Origin: JAOZTV01 sp965371805
GTDB taxonomy: Bacteria > Acidobacteriota > Aminicenantia > UBA2199
DNA length: 64,000 nucleotides
Direction of reading: 5' to 3'
Assembly: GCA_965371805.1 (NCBI GenBank)
Contig: CBDUZW010000015.1
Span: 1-64,000, forward strand
Position numbers and translations under genes: made by a program. Below are positions 44,481 to 53,817 of the stretch, in pieces (the first letter of the stretch is position 1; each line of letters starts with the position of its first letter). The notes beneath the pieces were generated by a model, which did no database searches, was not told the origin of the DNA, and saw only the letters and a list, made by a program, of their open reading frames with translations.

Positions 44481-44858
44481 CTACTTCATTGCAATAACTT
44501 CAATTTCAATAGAAACTGACAAGGGAAGCTCTTTAACAGCAAAAGCTGATCTTGCAGGATATGGTTTATTAAAATATTGAGAATATACTTCATTCACTTT
44601 TTTAAAGTCTCCCATATCTTTTAATAAAACTGTGACTTTTACGATGTCATCAAGGCTGGCGTCCTCTTCAAGTAAAACAGCTTTAATATTTTTGAATATC
44701 TGGTGAGCCTCTGCCTCAACGCCACCCGAAACCAATGCTTTTTTTTCAGGATCAACACCCAGTTGCCCCGATAGAAAGATCATATTTCCATTTCTGATTC
44801 CCTGGGAATATGGTCCGATTGCTGCCGGTGCATTTACAGTTGAAATTTCTTTTTTCAT
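44481..44858 (-). CDS. ridA: RidA family reactive-intermediate deaminase
   Basis: A 125-residue RidA (YjgF/YER057c/UK114) protein of normal length. It has 'NAPAAIGPYSQGI', 'MIFLSGQLGVDP', the substrate-carboxylate-binding Arg in 'PYPARSAFAVKELP' and the C-terminal 'SIEIEVIAMK'. These features are those of the RidA subgroup, which hydrolyses 2-aminoacrylate and related enamine/imines released by PLP enzymes. AAGGAG precedes the ATG. It is 11 bp downstream of the rhomboid gene in the gltX operon. Confidence 0.94.
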   Translation of the reverse strand: MKKEISTVNAPAAIGPYSQGIRNGNMIFLSGQLGVDPEKKALVSGGVEAEAHQIFKNIKAVLLEEDASLDDIVKVTVLLKDMGDFKKVNEVYSQYFNKPYPARSAFAVKELPLSVSIEIEVIAMK

Positions 44859-44869
44859 GTTTTTTCTCC

Positions 44870-45631
44870 TTATGGTATAAATTCAATTATATTTGTATTT
44901 TTATTTTTTATTCTATTTTTCCAATAATAAATCAATCCCAAACCAGCTATAAACCCTCCAATATGAGCAAGAAAAGCAACTCCGTCTCCTGCTCCATATG
45001 TAAACTGAAAGACAAACCATATAATTAAAAAAACTGATGCGGGAATATCCAAAAAGGTTATAAATATCAAAATAAAAACAAGTGTTTTTACCTTTGCCTT
45101 TGGATATAGTACCAGGTAGGCTCCCATTATCCCAGATACAGCTCCACTCGCCCCAATCACCGGTATCAAAGAGTTCCAGTTAAAAACAATGTGCGTCAAA
45201 CCTGCGAGAATACCAACCAGTAAATAAAAAACAATAAATTTTATTTTCCCAAGATAGTCTTCAATATTGTTTCCGAATATCCAGAGAAATATCATATTGC
45301 CAAACAAGTGCATAAATGATCCATGCATAAACATTGAAGTTAAAAGTGTAGATAGTATTGGAATTTCTCTTTTTACAGAATACACTCTTCCATAAATATC
45401 TTTTACTATTGGTAAATTATACTTTTTTAAATGGGTAATCTCTTTTGGAATCAATGCAAATTTAGATATATTATATCTTAAAGGATCTACCTTGCTATCA
45501 AATTTTACTTTTATTTCAGATGGGATCGAATAAGATTGAAAAACAAAAATAATAATATTAATAAGAATAAATATTATTGTAATTATTGCTGGTTTTTTTG
45601 TAGGATTATAATCCTTAATCGGGAATAACAC
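44870..45631 (-). CDS. Rhomboid family intramembrane serine protease
   Basis: A 253-residue membrane protein with about six to seven helices. The catalytic Ser is in 'VIGASGAVSGIMG' (GASG, near residue 158) and the catalytic His in 'AHIGGFIAGLGL' (near residue 225); 'HGSFMHLFGNMIFLWIFGNN' is the typical helix 2 string. The start is GTG at 45631, inside the 3' end of gltX (17-base overlap). Rhomboids cleave membrane proteins within the bilayer. It belongs to the PilZ-gltX-rhomboid-ridA run. Confidence 0.92.
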   Translation of the reverse strand: MLFPIKDYNPTKKPAIITIIFILINIIIFVFQSYSIPSEIKVKFDSKVDPLRYNISKFALIPKEITHLKKYNLPIVKDIYGRVYSVKREIPILSTLLTSMFMHGSFMHLFGNMIFLWIFGNNIEDYLGKIKFIVFYLLVGILAGLTHIVFNWNSLIPVIGASGAVSGIMGAYLVLYPKAKVKTLVFILIFITFLDIPASVFLIIWFVFQFTYGAGDGVAFLAHIGGFIAGLGLIYYWKNRIKNKNTNIIEFIP

Positions 45632-47039
45632 TTTCTTTTACCTGCTTAATAAAATTGTTTAATCTCTCAATCGAATCCTCTTTGCCAAAAAACTCAAAGA
45701 CTTCAAAAACACCCGGACTCACAGTCTCAGTCGTAATGGCTAATCTGGATGGATGGATTAAATCAGCAGCCTTTATCCCATAATCCTCTGCTATCTTCCT
45801 CAAGATTACTTCCACATTTTCTGCATTAAACTGGGTTAATTTTGAAAGACTGTCTACAAGCATGGCCATTCCTGAAATTATTTTTTCTGAAGAGACAACT
45901 TTTTTGATATCTTCTAATTTATAAGTCAGATTTTTTTTAAAATATATAGAGAACTTCTCCTTTATATCCAGGAGTGTTTTCGTTCTTGGCCTGATCAAGT
46001 TAATAAATTTTTCTTTTTTTATTTTGTCAATTTCCCTATAATTATCGTCAAATTTTTCATCTTCTATAAGAAGTCTATAAATATCTGATACCGGTTTATT
46101 TTGAATTGCCTTTGAATTTAAAAAACGCAACTTCTCATAGTCAAACTCAGGACTGTTTTTAGATAATTTTGAAAAATCAATTTTTTCAATTAACTCTTCC
46201 ATAAAAAAAATTTTTTTATAATCTCCAGGATTCCAGGACAGTTGAGCTAAGTATGTCAGGAATGCTTCAGCAAGATATCCCCTGCTTTTAAATTCCAATA
46301 TAGACGTTTCCCCATGCCTTTTACTTAATTTCTTCTTATCTTGACCAAGTATCAGTGGTAGATGAAAAAATTTTGGGATTTTAAAGTTCATTGCCCTGTA
46401 TAAAAGTATTTGTTTAAAAGTATTTGACAAATGATCATCACCTCTTATGACATGAGTAATATCCATATCATGGTCATCAGCTACAACAGAAAGATGATAT
46501 GTAGGTGAACCATCAGATTTTAACAGAACAAAATCCTCAAGTTCTTCGTTTTCAACTTTCAATTCTTTATGTATTTTGTCTTTAAAAGTGGTTCTTCCCT
46601 CTGGAATAAAGAACCTCAACATTGGCTTTTTTCCATTATTTACATGTGTTGCTATCTCTTTTTGGGATAAATTCAAACATTTTCTATCATATTTGTATAA
46701 TTTGTTTCCTTTTCTATTTCTACGTTCCTCGATCTCTTCTGCTGAACAAAAACATTGATATGCAAATTTATTTTTTTCTAATAAATCTGCATACTCTTTA
46801 TATTTTTCAAAATTATCAGATTGATAATAAGGACCTTCATTCCAGTTTATCCCAAGCCATTTCAAACCACCTAAGATTTCTTCAACCATTTCTTTTGAGG
46901 ATCTCTTTATATCAGTATCCTCTATCCTTAAAATCAAAGAACCTTCATTTTTTTTTGTAAATAAGTAGTTTAGAAGAGCGGTCCTTGCTCCTCCTATATG
47001 CAGAAAACCTGTTGGTGATGGTGCAAATCTTACTCTCAT
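45615..47039 (-). CDS. gltX: Glutamyl-tRNA synthetase
   Basis: A 474-residue class I aminoacyl-tRNA synthetase. The nucleotide-binding motif is 'PSPTGFLHIGGARTALLNYL' and the second motif is 'KKLSKRHGETSI'. 'LRIEDTDIKRSS' and 'HVIRGDDHLSNT' are typical for GluRS, and 'YHLSVVADDHDM' supports the discriminating or non-discriminating bacterial type rather than GlnRS. The C-terminal anticodon-binding helical domain is present. It overlaps the PilZ gene stop by ATGA. Confidence 0.97.
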   Translation of the reverse strand: MRVRFAPSPTGFLHIGGARTALLNYLFTKKNEGSLILRIEDTDIKRSSKEMVEEILGGLKWLGINWNEGPYYQSDNFEKYKEYADLLEKNKFAYQCFCSAEEIEERRNRKGNKLYKYDRKCLNLSQKEIATHVNNGKKPMLRFFIPEGRTTFKDKIHKELKVENEELEDFVLLKSDGSPTYHLSVVADDHDMDITHVIRGDDHLSNTFKQILLYRAMNFKIPKFFHLPLILGQDKKKLSKRHGETSILEFKSRGYLAEAFLTYLAQLSWNPGDYKKIFFMEELIEKIDFSKLSKNSPEFDYEKLRFLNSKAIQNKPVSDIYRLLIEDEKFDDNYREIDKIKKEKFINLIRPRTKTLLDIKEKFSIYFKKNLTYKLEDIKKVVSSEKIISGMAMLVDSLSKLTQFNAENVEVILRKIAEDYGIKAADLIHPSRLAITTETVSPGVFEVFEFFGKEDSIERLNNFIKQVKESVIPD

Positions 47040-47818
47040 GACAAGGACATCAATACTCTCTGGCGTTCTGTTACATACCGCATAATTTTATTTCTATGTT
47101 TTTTGAGTTGTTTATTTGTATCTCCTGAGATAAAACTACATCCCCATAGCATTATTTCTGTCCCCTTATATTTATGCTTACTTCTCACAATTGAGTAGAT
47201 CTCCATCTCCTCATAATCTGTTTTTAATTTGAAAGTTGCAGTAATTTCATCTCCTCTTTCCAACTCCCTTTCCAACATTTTACTACCTTCAGATGATTTT
47301 AGAGCAAAACCTCCACCTGAGATATCAACCATGATCGCTTCAAAAACTTCAGGTTTATGCTCAAGTACAGAAGACATTACAGTTCTTTTTCCTTCCCTTT
47401 TTATTATATTGAACTTTACAATAACCTGTGGTTTCATAGGAAGTCCAACCCTGAAATATTCCCGCCTTTCTCCATCATTTAATACCGTTGGAAGGGAAAT
47501 TTTTAATGCATAGATTCCTCTATCATTTATCTTAAATCTTGTATGTTCAAGTACTTCTGAATTAAAAAGATATCTAAAAGTCTTAAATTCAAAAAAAACT
47601 TCAATTCTCTCTCCCTTCATCAAAGGTTTTGCATCTGGAGTCTCAATGGAGGCCTCGTCAATAATAATAACTTTTTTTTTAAAATTCACTTCAAGCATCC
47701 GGCTAAGATATACAAATATGTTCCCTTTTTCATAAACAGTAAGGGTAAGATTTTCATTTAGACCGGCGGTATTATCTAAGACATCTCTCTCCAGTGAACT
47801 TAATTCGTTTTTGGCCAT
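47036..47818 (-). CDS. PilZ domain c-di-GMP-binding protein, YcgR-like
   Basis: A 260-residue protein with an N-terminal YcgR-N/flagellar-brake-like beta domain (about 1-115) and a C-terminal PilZ domain (about 118-245). The c-di-GMP-binding residues are present: RxxxR in 'ERREYFRVGLPM' and DxSxxG in 'MVDISGGGFALK'. Such proteins slow or redirect flagellar rotation or control secretion when c-di-GMP rises, which fits the presence of flagellar genes in this organism. It is the first gene of the operon with gltX; the repeat element lies 65 bp upstream. Confidence 0.9.
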   Translation of the reverse strand: MAKNELSSLERDVLDNTAGLNENLTLTVYEKGNIFVYLSRMLEVNFKKKVIIIDEASIETPDAKPLMKGERIEVFFEFKTFRYLFNSEVLEHTRFKINDRGIYALKISLPTVLNDGERREYFRVGLPMKPQVIVKFNIIKREGKRTVMSSVLEHKPEVFEAIMVDISGGGFALKSSEGSKMLERELERGDEITATFKLKTDYEEMEIYSIVRSKHKYKGTEIMLWGCSFISGDTNKQLKKHRNKIMRYVTERQRVLMSLS

Positions 47819-47882
47819 TTTTATTTTTGCTGTAATTAAAGGATAATTCTATCATTTATATAATTTTTTTTCAATAAACCAT

Positions 47883-48066
47883 TATATCCTAAAACTTTTA
47901 TCAAAATTGTAGCGAAATGTCCAAGATGTCGGTTATAACAAATAAAACGATTGAATCGAATGAAACATAGTTAAACTATTTTGAAATAAAAATGATTGAG
48001 TTTTATACAGTTAGAATGGGCATATTGGGCATTGCAGTAGAGTTTGATTAAAATTTTAGGTATATT
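47883..48066. repeat. 184-bp terminal-inverted-repeat hairpin element, copy 2
   Basis: Same length as the copy at 23231-23414 and about 80% identical by eye. The terminal repeats are less perfect here (about 'TATATCCTAAAACTTTTATC' against the complement of the right end), but the central hairpin is kept as ATAGTT-A-AACTAT with different bases. The right end supplies the stop codon of the endonuclease-like gene (TAA, 48065-48067). Confidence 0.8.
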
Positions 48067-48997
48067 AAAAAACAGGAAAAATTGCCATTACAGGACGATG
48101 ATCTGAAATAGTTGACAAATAATCTGATATTTGATCATCTAATCGTAATGTTTTTATTGAACCTCCTGAATATTCAAAAAAAGCATCTCCTGATATAAGG
48201 ATATGGTCTATCAACTCGCCCCAGGAAGGGTAGGAAGCATTCTCATCTGTTCCCAATAGAGAATCAGTTAAAAACCTATATGAGTTTGAAGCATCCAGAA
48301 AAACCTGGAAAGCATTATCTTCAGGAACTTCATCTATCAGGTCGTTCCAGTCCCCTGCAATTATATAATCTTTTTCTGTCTCATTCGGGTTATCTATTTT
48401 CTCATCAATATAATTCTTCAACTTCAATGCAGCAGCTATTCTGCGGTCAACATTTTCCTGCCCGCTAAATGCCTTTAAATGTATAATTATCAGATAAAAA
48501 TCAAAGTTTTTTCCATTGCTTGCTGCATTTAGATAAAGCAAAAGAGGAGGTCTTGGAAATGCATAATTATCATCTGAAAAAAGCAGTTCGGAAGATAGAA
48601 TGCTAACTGTATCTTTTTTATAGATAATCCCTGTTTTCTGATACTCACCACTACTATAAGTATGAGATGAAAGAAAACCATCATATTTATCCATTTTATC
48701 AGTTAATTTTTTAAATTCATCCTTATCTTCTATCTCCTGAACAGCATATAGATCAATATCAAGTTGTGGAATTATCACTTCCAATTTTTCAGTAGTATTT
48801 GAAGTGAGAGGAAAATTTTCAATATTCCAGGTTGCAATCTCAAGAGTGTCAGAAAATCCTTCAGGATCAACCTTTATTTGAACTATGTTATTTTCATTAT
48901 TCTCTTGTTCAATTTCATCTTGAGGGGAACAGGCAAATAAACCTAGAAACAACATTAATATAACTATTTTATTTAAATTTGTAATATTCGATAACAT
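48065..48997 (-). CDS. Endonuclease/exonuclease/phosphatase-family lipoprotein
   Basis: A 310-residue exported protein of the DNase I-like fold. The N-terminus is a lipoprotein signal with lipobox 'LGLFACS' (Cys near residue 23). Catalytic motifs of the family are all visible: 'IATWNIENFP', 'YAVQEIED' (metal Glu), 'IIAGDWNDLID' and 'ISDHRPVMAIF' (His). The substrate may be nucleic acid or a phosphodiester outside the cytoplasm. The stop lies in the end of the 184-bp repeat. It is the last gene of the gpmI-MBL-xer run, with a two-base gap. Confidence 0.87.
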   Translation of the reverse strand: MLSNITNLNKIVILMLFLGLFACSPQDEIEQENNENNIVQIKVDPEGFSDTLEIATWNIENFPLTSNTTEKLEVIIPQLDIDLYAVQEIEDKDEFKKLTDKMDKYDGFLSSHTYSSGEYQKTGIIYKKDTVSILSSELLFSDDNYAFPRPPLLLYLNAASNGKNFDFYLIIIHLKAFSGQENVDRRIAAALKLKNYIDEKIDNPNETEKDYIIAGDWNDLIDEVPEDNAFQVFLDASNSYRFLTDSLLGTDENASYPSWGELIDHILISGDAFFEYSGGSIKTLRLDDQISDYLSTISDHRPVMAIFPVF

Positions 48998-48999
48998 TA

Positions 49000-49902
49000 T
49001 TAACTCCTGGGATGATGTTTTTGATATGATTCCTGTATTCTGCTTTTTGCAAGATGAGTGTATATTTCTGTAGTTGAGATACTTGAATGCCCTAACAAAA
49101 GCTGAATAGATCTAAGATCAGCACCATTCTCTACAAGATGGGTTGCAAAAGAATGTCTTAATACATGTGGCGACAAATCAAAGGAAATCCCAAGTTTTAA
49201 TCCATACCCTTTGATTATTTTCCATGCACCTTGCCTTGTAATACTCTGTCCTCTTGAATTCAAATAAATAAAGTTACATGTCTTATCCTTTAGAATCAAA
49301 TTTCTTCCATTATCATAGTATTTCTTTAGATATTCACCAGACTTTTCACCAAAGGGAATAACCCGCTCTTTATTTCCTTTTCCCATTACTCTTATAAAGC
49401 TTTCATCCAGATAAACATTATTATTCTTCAATCCAATGAGTTCAGATATCCTCAAACCCGTAGCATACATCATTTCAAGAATTGATTTATCTCTAATCCC
49501 CAGAGGGGTTGATATATCTGGCAGTTCTAACAATTCTGAAACTTCATTTATTGTTAGGTATTTTGGAAGAGTCTGCCATTTTTTTGGAGTAGAAATACCA
49601 GAAAGAGGATTATAGTCCATCAACTCTTCATATATTAGAAAATTATAAAATCCTTTTAAAACTGAGTGCAGGTGAGCTCTTGACTGCACCTTATTATCAC
49701 TGTTAATCTTATCTCTAAAAAAAGTCAACACCAGATCTTCATCAATTTTCTGATGATCAAAACCTCCTGTTTTCAGAAAAAATCTAAATTTTGTAAGTGC
49801 TTGCGTGTATGAAACAATTGTATTCTCAGCAAGCCCTCTCTCTATTTGTAAATATATAGTATATTTTTTGAGATTCTTTTCAAATTCAATTTCGTTAAAC
49901 AT
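49000..49902 (-). CDS. xerD: Tyrosine site-specific recombinase, XerC/XerD-like
   Basis: A 300-residue tyrosine recombinase. An N-terminal SAM-like domain (about 5-95) and a catalytic domain are present with Arg in 'YATGLRISELIGL', Lys in 'GKGNKERVIPFG', 'HVLRHSFATHLVENGADL' (His, Arg), 'LLGHSSISTTEIYTHL' (His and nucleophile Tyr). Length and the 'HxLRHSFATHL' string match the chromosome-dimer-resolving Xer proteins, XerD somewhat better than XerC. Its housekeeping neighbours (gpmI, MBL hydrolase) argue against a phage or island integrase. Gene symbol is given with moderate certainty. Confidence 0.85.
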   Translation of the reverse strand: MFNEIEFEKNLKKYTIYLQIERGLAENTIVSYTQALTKFRFFLKTGGFDHQKIDEDLVLTFFRDKINSDNKVQSRAHLHSVLKGFYNFLIYEELMDYNPLSGISTPKKWQTLPKYLTINEVSELLELPDISTPLGIRDKSILEMMYATGLRISELIGLKNNNVYLDESFIRVMGKGNKERVIPFGEKSGEYLKKYYDNGRNLILKDKTCNFIYLNSRGQSITRQGAWKIIKGYGLKLGISFDLSPHVLRHSFATHLVENGADLRSIQLLLGHSSISTTEIYTHLAKSRIQESYQKHHPRS

Positions 49903-49915
49903 TATTAAACTCGAA

Positions 49916-50533
49916 TTATAGAAAAGGATTTATCTTCTTTTCCTGACCTATGGAAGTAAAGCTTCCATGCCCGGGTAGCACAATGGTATTATCTGGAAAA
50001 TCCATTAGTTTTTCAAGAGATTTTTTTATAGTTCCAAAATCACCACCTGGCAGATCTGTCCTGCCTATAGAACCAAAAAAAAGCGTGTCTCCTGAAAAAA
50101 TCACATTATCAAAGAGAAGAGATACTGATCCAGGAGTATGGCCCGGGGTATGCAGTACTTTTAGTTTCAAAACACCTTCCTCTATTAATTCATTATTGCT
50201 TAATAATCTCTTTGGTTTTGGTGGTGAGGATAAGCCCAGATTATTTTTTAACTCCATATTAATCGGGGAAAATATTAAATCTTCATCATCCTTATGAACC
50301 ATAATATCAATTTTATATTTTTCACAGCACTCCTTTGCCCCGCCACAATGATCCATATGCCCATGGGTAAGTACTACCGAAAGTGGATTTAATCCATTTT
50401 CTGAAATAAAGTCATCCATTTCTTCCGACTTATCAGCTGGATCAATTATAAAGCAGGTTTTTGAATCTTCTGAGTAGAAAACATAAGAGTTGGTTTCTAA
50501 TTGACCAATAACAAATCTTTTATATTTCAGCAT
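49916..50533 (-). CDS. MBL-fold hydrolase (glyoxalase II-like)
   Basis: A 205-residue metallo-beta-lactamase-fold enzyme. The metal motif is 'LTHGHMDHCGGAKE' (HxHxDH), followed by 'LHTPGHTPGSVSLL', 'IFSGDTLFFGSIGR', and 'VLPGHG'. This is the YcbL/glyoxalase II-like subgroup of soluble thioester hydrolases; it lacks the C-terminal substrate domain of classic GloB. It starts one base after the gpmI stop, so it is in the same operon. Confidence 0.92.
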   Translation of the reverse strand: MLKYKRFVIGQLETNSYVFYSEDSKTCFIIDPADKSEEMDDFISENGLNPLSVVLTHGHMDHCGGAKECCEKYKIDIMVHKDDEDLIFSPINMELKNNLGLSSPPKPKRLLSNNELIEEGVLKLKVLHTPGHTPGSVSLLFDNVIFSGDTLFFGSIGRTDLPGGDFGTIKKSLEKLMDFPDNTIVLPGHGSFTSIGQEKKINPFL

Positions 50534-50534
50534 T

Positions 50535-52052
50535 CTACTCTCCCTCTATTATCAGAGAATCACCCGTCATCTCATCCGGCTGATCTATATTCATTATTTC
50601 AAGAATAGTAGGGACAATATCACAAAGACTCCTGTCATCTTTAAGTTTTAGATCTCCATTATTTATTATTGTCAGAGGAACCGGGTTTTTTGTATGCGCA
50701 GTCATAGGACTTCCATCTTCAAGGGTGGTTTTGTCTGCGTTTCCATGATCTGCCGTAATAATAGAGACACCACCCTTTTCAGTCATCTTTTCTACTATCT
50801 CTCCAACACACTTATCAACAACCTCAACAGCATCTATAATTGCAGAATACACACCAGTATGTCCTACCATATCACAATTTGCAAAATTACATATAATCAC
50901 ATCATATTTATCCGACTCAATAGCCGTCAATAACTTATCTCTAACTTCATAAGCGCTCATCTCAGGCTTCAAATCATAAGTTGCAACTTTTGGGCTTTTT
51001 ACAAGTATCCTGTCCTCGCCTTCAAAAGGATCATCATTTAATGCATTAAAGAAAAAAGTGACATGAGCATATTTTTCAGTTTCTGCACACCTCAATTGCT
51101 TAAGATCATTTTTTTCAAGAATTTTTCCGAATATGTTTTGATACGCTAGTTCAGGAAAAGCTTCTTTAAAGTTTCCATTATCATAATAATGAGTCATTGC
51201 TATAAAATGAAGATTATTTGGAACTATTTTGAATTCAGAAAAACCAGGTTCAACCATCGCCCTGGTTATCTGTCTCGTCCTGTCAAACCGGAAGTTAAAA
51301 AATATTATTACATCATCTGTACCAACACCCTCATACCCAAATATTCTTGGTTTTATGAACTCATCTGTTTCATCATTTGCATAGGCATCTTCTATTGCAT
51401 CCTGCCAATTTGTAATATTTTTGCCCTTTCCTTCCATTATTGCCCGATATCCGATCTCTGTCCGTTCCCAATTAGTATCTCTATCCATTGTAAAGTATCT
51501 ACCCGTTAGAGAAACTATTTCCCCAATCCCGGTCCTGGTTATTCCTTCCTGTAAAAAAGATAAATGCTTAACTGCAGATTTTGGAGGAGTATCCCTCCCA
51601 TCAGTTATGGCATGTATTTTGACATTTGAGAAATCGTGAGATTTTATCAGCTCCAATAAGCTGATACAATGTCTTGTTACTGAGTGAACACCTTCTTCCT
51701 GAATCAAACCTATTAAGTGTATTGCAGATTTTTTGTTTTTTGCTATTCTGATGCCTTCTAGAAACGTTTCATTATTGAAAAAACCTCCATCTGCAATTGA
51801 TTTATCAATCCTTGTTAAACTTTGATATACAACTCTTCCAGCCCCAATATTTAAATGCCCTACTTCACTATTTCCCTGATAACCCTCCGGCAAGCCAACA
51901 CTCTGTCCTGAAGTATTTATAAGAGTGGTAGGATAATCTCTTTCATACCTATCAGTATTAGGTGTTTTTGCCATATATATTGCATTCCTTTTTTCCTTTT
52001 TTCCTTTACCCCATCCATCCCGGATAATCAAACAAATCTTTTTCTTTTTCAT
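50535..52052 (-). CDS. gpmI: 2,3-bisphosphoglycerate-independent phosphoglycerate mutase
   Basis: A 505-residue, Mn-dependent mutase interconverting 3- and 2-phosphoglycerate in glycolysis. The alkaline-phosphatase-like core holds 'LIIRDGWG' (metal Asp), the phosphoserine region 'QGNSEVGHLNIGAGRVV', 'FFNFRFDRTRQITRA', 'NCDMVGHTG', and 'ADHGNADKT' (metal residues). Length is typical. It leads the operon gpmI-MBL-xerD-endonuclease lipoprotein. Confidence 0.96.
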   Translation of the reverse strand: MKKKKICLIIRDGWGKGKKEKRNAIYMAKTPNTDRYERDYPTTLINTSGQSVGLPEGYQGNSEVGHLNIGAGRVVYQSLTRIDKSIADGGFFNNETFLEGIRIAKNKKSAIHLIGLIQEEGVHSVTRHCISLLELIKSHDFSNVKIHAITDGRDTPPKSAVKHLSFLQEGITRTGIGEIVSLTGRYFTMDRDTNWERTEIGYRAIMEGKGKNITNWQDAIEDAYANDETDEFIKPRIFGYEGVGTDDVIIFFNFRFDRTRQITRAMVEPGFSEFKIVPNNLHFIAMTHYYDNGNFKEAFPELAYQNIFGKILEKNDLKQLRCAETEKYAHVTFFFNALNDDPFEGEDRILVKSPKVATYDLKPEMSAYEVRDKLLTAIESDKYDVIICNFANCDMVGHTGVYSAIIDAVEVVDKCVGEIVEKMTEKGGVSIITADHGNADKTTLEDGSPMTAHTKNPVPLTIINNGDLKLKDDRSLCDIVPTILEIMNIDQPDEMTGDSLIIEGE

Positions 52053-52146
52053 GTATCAAAAATAGCAAAGGGCCCATTAAAAGTCAAATGAAATAAAGAG
52101 CCATGTTTTTATTTGATTTAAACGTAGTTTTAACTTATTCTTTAGT

Positions 52147-53067
52147 ATGAAATTTTTTATTATTATTTTGAGTGTATTATTGTTGTATACACATGTATTC
52201 AGTGAAAAAGAGACAAAAACCTTGAAAAAGACTTCAATTCTTGCTCAATGGAAACAATCACCCCATGCAAATTCCATGAACACTCCTGATGAAAGAATTA
52301 AAATGAATACAGAAGCCTGTGCACATTGTCATACTACTCAAGGTTTTATAGAAGTTATTCTGGAGGGAAAAGAATCTACAGCCCCCTATAAGAATGTTAA
52401 GGGATTAGGCTGTAATTCCTGTCATTATTCTAAAAAAGAAAGAGTTAATAAGGCGACATCACTACGTGCCGGATCTGTTGGAGATGCCTGTAACGGTTGT
52501 CATGACCTGATCTTTTTAAATAATACAGAGGAATTCTCAACCTGTCCACAGGGATCCCTGGTAAAGGGAACGGGGGGATCTGAATTTAAAAACAAAGAGT
52601 ATAAATCTCATGCCCACGGAAAACTTAAAAAAAACTGTGTCTCCTGCCACATGGCACAATCTGAAAAAAGCAAGATCTCTCTAAGGGTTGGTGGCCATAT
52701 ATTCAGGGTCGTCTCCAAAGGTAAAAAACCAAGGATCTTGAATTCAAATGCATGTATTGACTGTCATAAAGTCATGACCTATGAAATAATGCAGCAAAGC
52801 CAGAAAAAAACCAAAAAACTGATGGAAGAACTTGCCTCATTATTGCCTTCACGGGATAAAACAGAATATAAAAAAGCAGAAGAACGCCCCAGGTTACCAA
52901 AAGATCCATCTTTAAACATTAACCAGGCAAAAGCGTCGTATAATTATTGGACAATTCTAAAAGATGGTACCTATGGTATTCATAATCCGGTTTATATTCG
53001 ACAGTTATTAACTCACTCTATAGAAGTATTAAAAAAAAGTAAATCTTCTTATCTAAAAACATTATAG
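52147..53067 (+). CDS. Exported pentahaem c-type cytochrome
   Basis: A 306-residue exported cytochrome with five CXXCH haem motifs: C58-H62 (CAHCH), C89-H93 (CNSCH), C115-H119 (CNGCH), C164-H168 (CVSCH) and C203-H207 (CIDCH). Further His residues ('QSPHAN', 'KSHAHGK', 'VGGHIF') could be distal ligands. A signal peptide covers residues 1-19. It resembles cytochrome c554/nitrite-reductase-like electron carriers. No reductase or haem-lyase gene is adjacent. The 3' end overlaps the convergent aldolase-like gene by six bases. Confidence 0.9.
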   Translation: MKFFIIILSVLLLYTHVFSEKETKTLKKTSILAQWKQSPHANSMNTPDERIKMNTEACAHCHTTQGFIEVILEGKESTAPYKNVKGLGCNSCHYSKKERVNKATSLRAGSVGDACNGCHDLIFLNNTEEFSTCPQGSLVKGTGGSEFKNKEYKSHAHGKLKKNCVSCHMAQSEKSKISLRVGGHIFRVVSKGKKPRILNSNACIDCHKVMTYEIMQQSQKKTKKLMEELASLLPSRDKTEYKKAEERPRLPKDPSLNINQAKASYNYWTILKDGTYGIHNPVYIRQLLTHSIEVLKKSKSSYLKTL

Positions 53068-53721
53068 TAGTTTTCTTAAAAGGGATTTATTGTCAGTACA
53101 TTTCGTATAGGCTGTAGTTACTATCTGCAATGCTGTACTTAAATTGGGACCATATGCTATAACACCTTCCTCATGCCCCATCATAACGAAAATTCCTTGA
53201 GTTTTATTGCCTACACATTCCCTTACAGCCATTGCCATCTCATAAGTTCCATATTCAATCCACTTATTAATAGACGTTGTATCAGACTTTATCAGTTCTT
53301 TCCAGATATCCAGATTATGAAAATGAATTATTGCACCAATATTCGGGTTTTGCTGGTATATGGCAGCATGACTCATTGTCTCAGATGAGGCTTGAACAGC
53401 TCCATTGGATACTAATGAGAAATCTTCTATATGAAAATCCAGAACCCGGGCGTAGTGTGTCCCATCAAGATCAGGGAGGTGTCCTGTTTGAGATCCGGTT
53501 ATTATAAACTGAGGCTTTTGGGTAGCATGTAATTGCTGATAGTTTTTTTTATGTGATATATTACCGAACCCAAAACCATTATCATAGGCAGATACCAGGT
53601 TTAATCGGTTAAGTACCTTCCGATATTTTTCAATTACAGTATATTCATAGTGTGGAATTGAAGATATAAAGGTATAATTCGATTGATCATACTTAATTAC
53701 TCCTTCATCCTCTTTTTTCAT
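53062..53721 (-). CDS. Class II aldolase/adducin family protein
   Basis: A 219-residue protein of the class II aldolase/adducin (AraD/FucA-like) fold. 'YDNGFGFGNISHKK' matches the substrate-phosphate-binding 'GNxS' region, 'AIYQQNPNIGAIIHFHN' carries the HxH zinc ligands, and 'IFVMMGHEEGVIAYG' holds the third His. The usual catalytic Glu position is less clear, so activity is unproven. It has no obvious operon partner; its stop overlaps the cytochrome gene end. Confidence 0.8.
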   Translation of the reverse strand: MKKEDEGVIKYDQSNYTFISSIPHYEYTVIEKYRKVLNRLNLVSAYDNGFGFGNISHKKNYQQLHATQKPQFIITGSQTGHLPDLDGTHYARVLDFHIEDFSLVSNGAVQASSETMSHAAIYQQNPNIGAIIHFHNLDIWKELIKSDTTSINKWIEYGTYEMAMAVRECVGNKTQGIFVMMGHEEGVIAYGPNLSTALQIVTTAYTKCTDNKSLLRKLL

Positions 53722-53817
53722 ATATCTATGATATCAAATCATTATTATGAATACAATAAACCTTAGTCTGCTCTCTCTGACTTTGCTTAATAAGTATGTT
53801 AAAATATCAGATATTAT

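Noticed and set aside
49000..49902. Tyrosine recombinase as the integrase of a mobile island
   Set aside because: No attachment-site repeats or cargo genes flank it; it lies inside a tight housekeeping operon with gpmI and fits Xer proteins in length and motifs.
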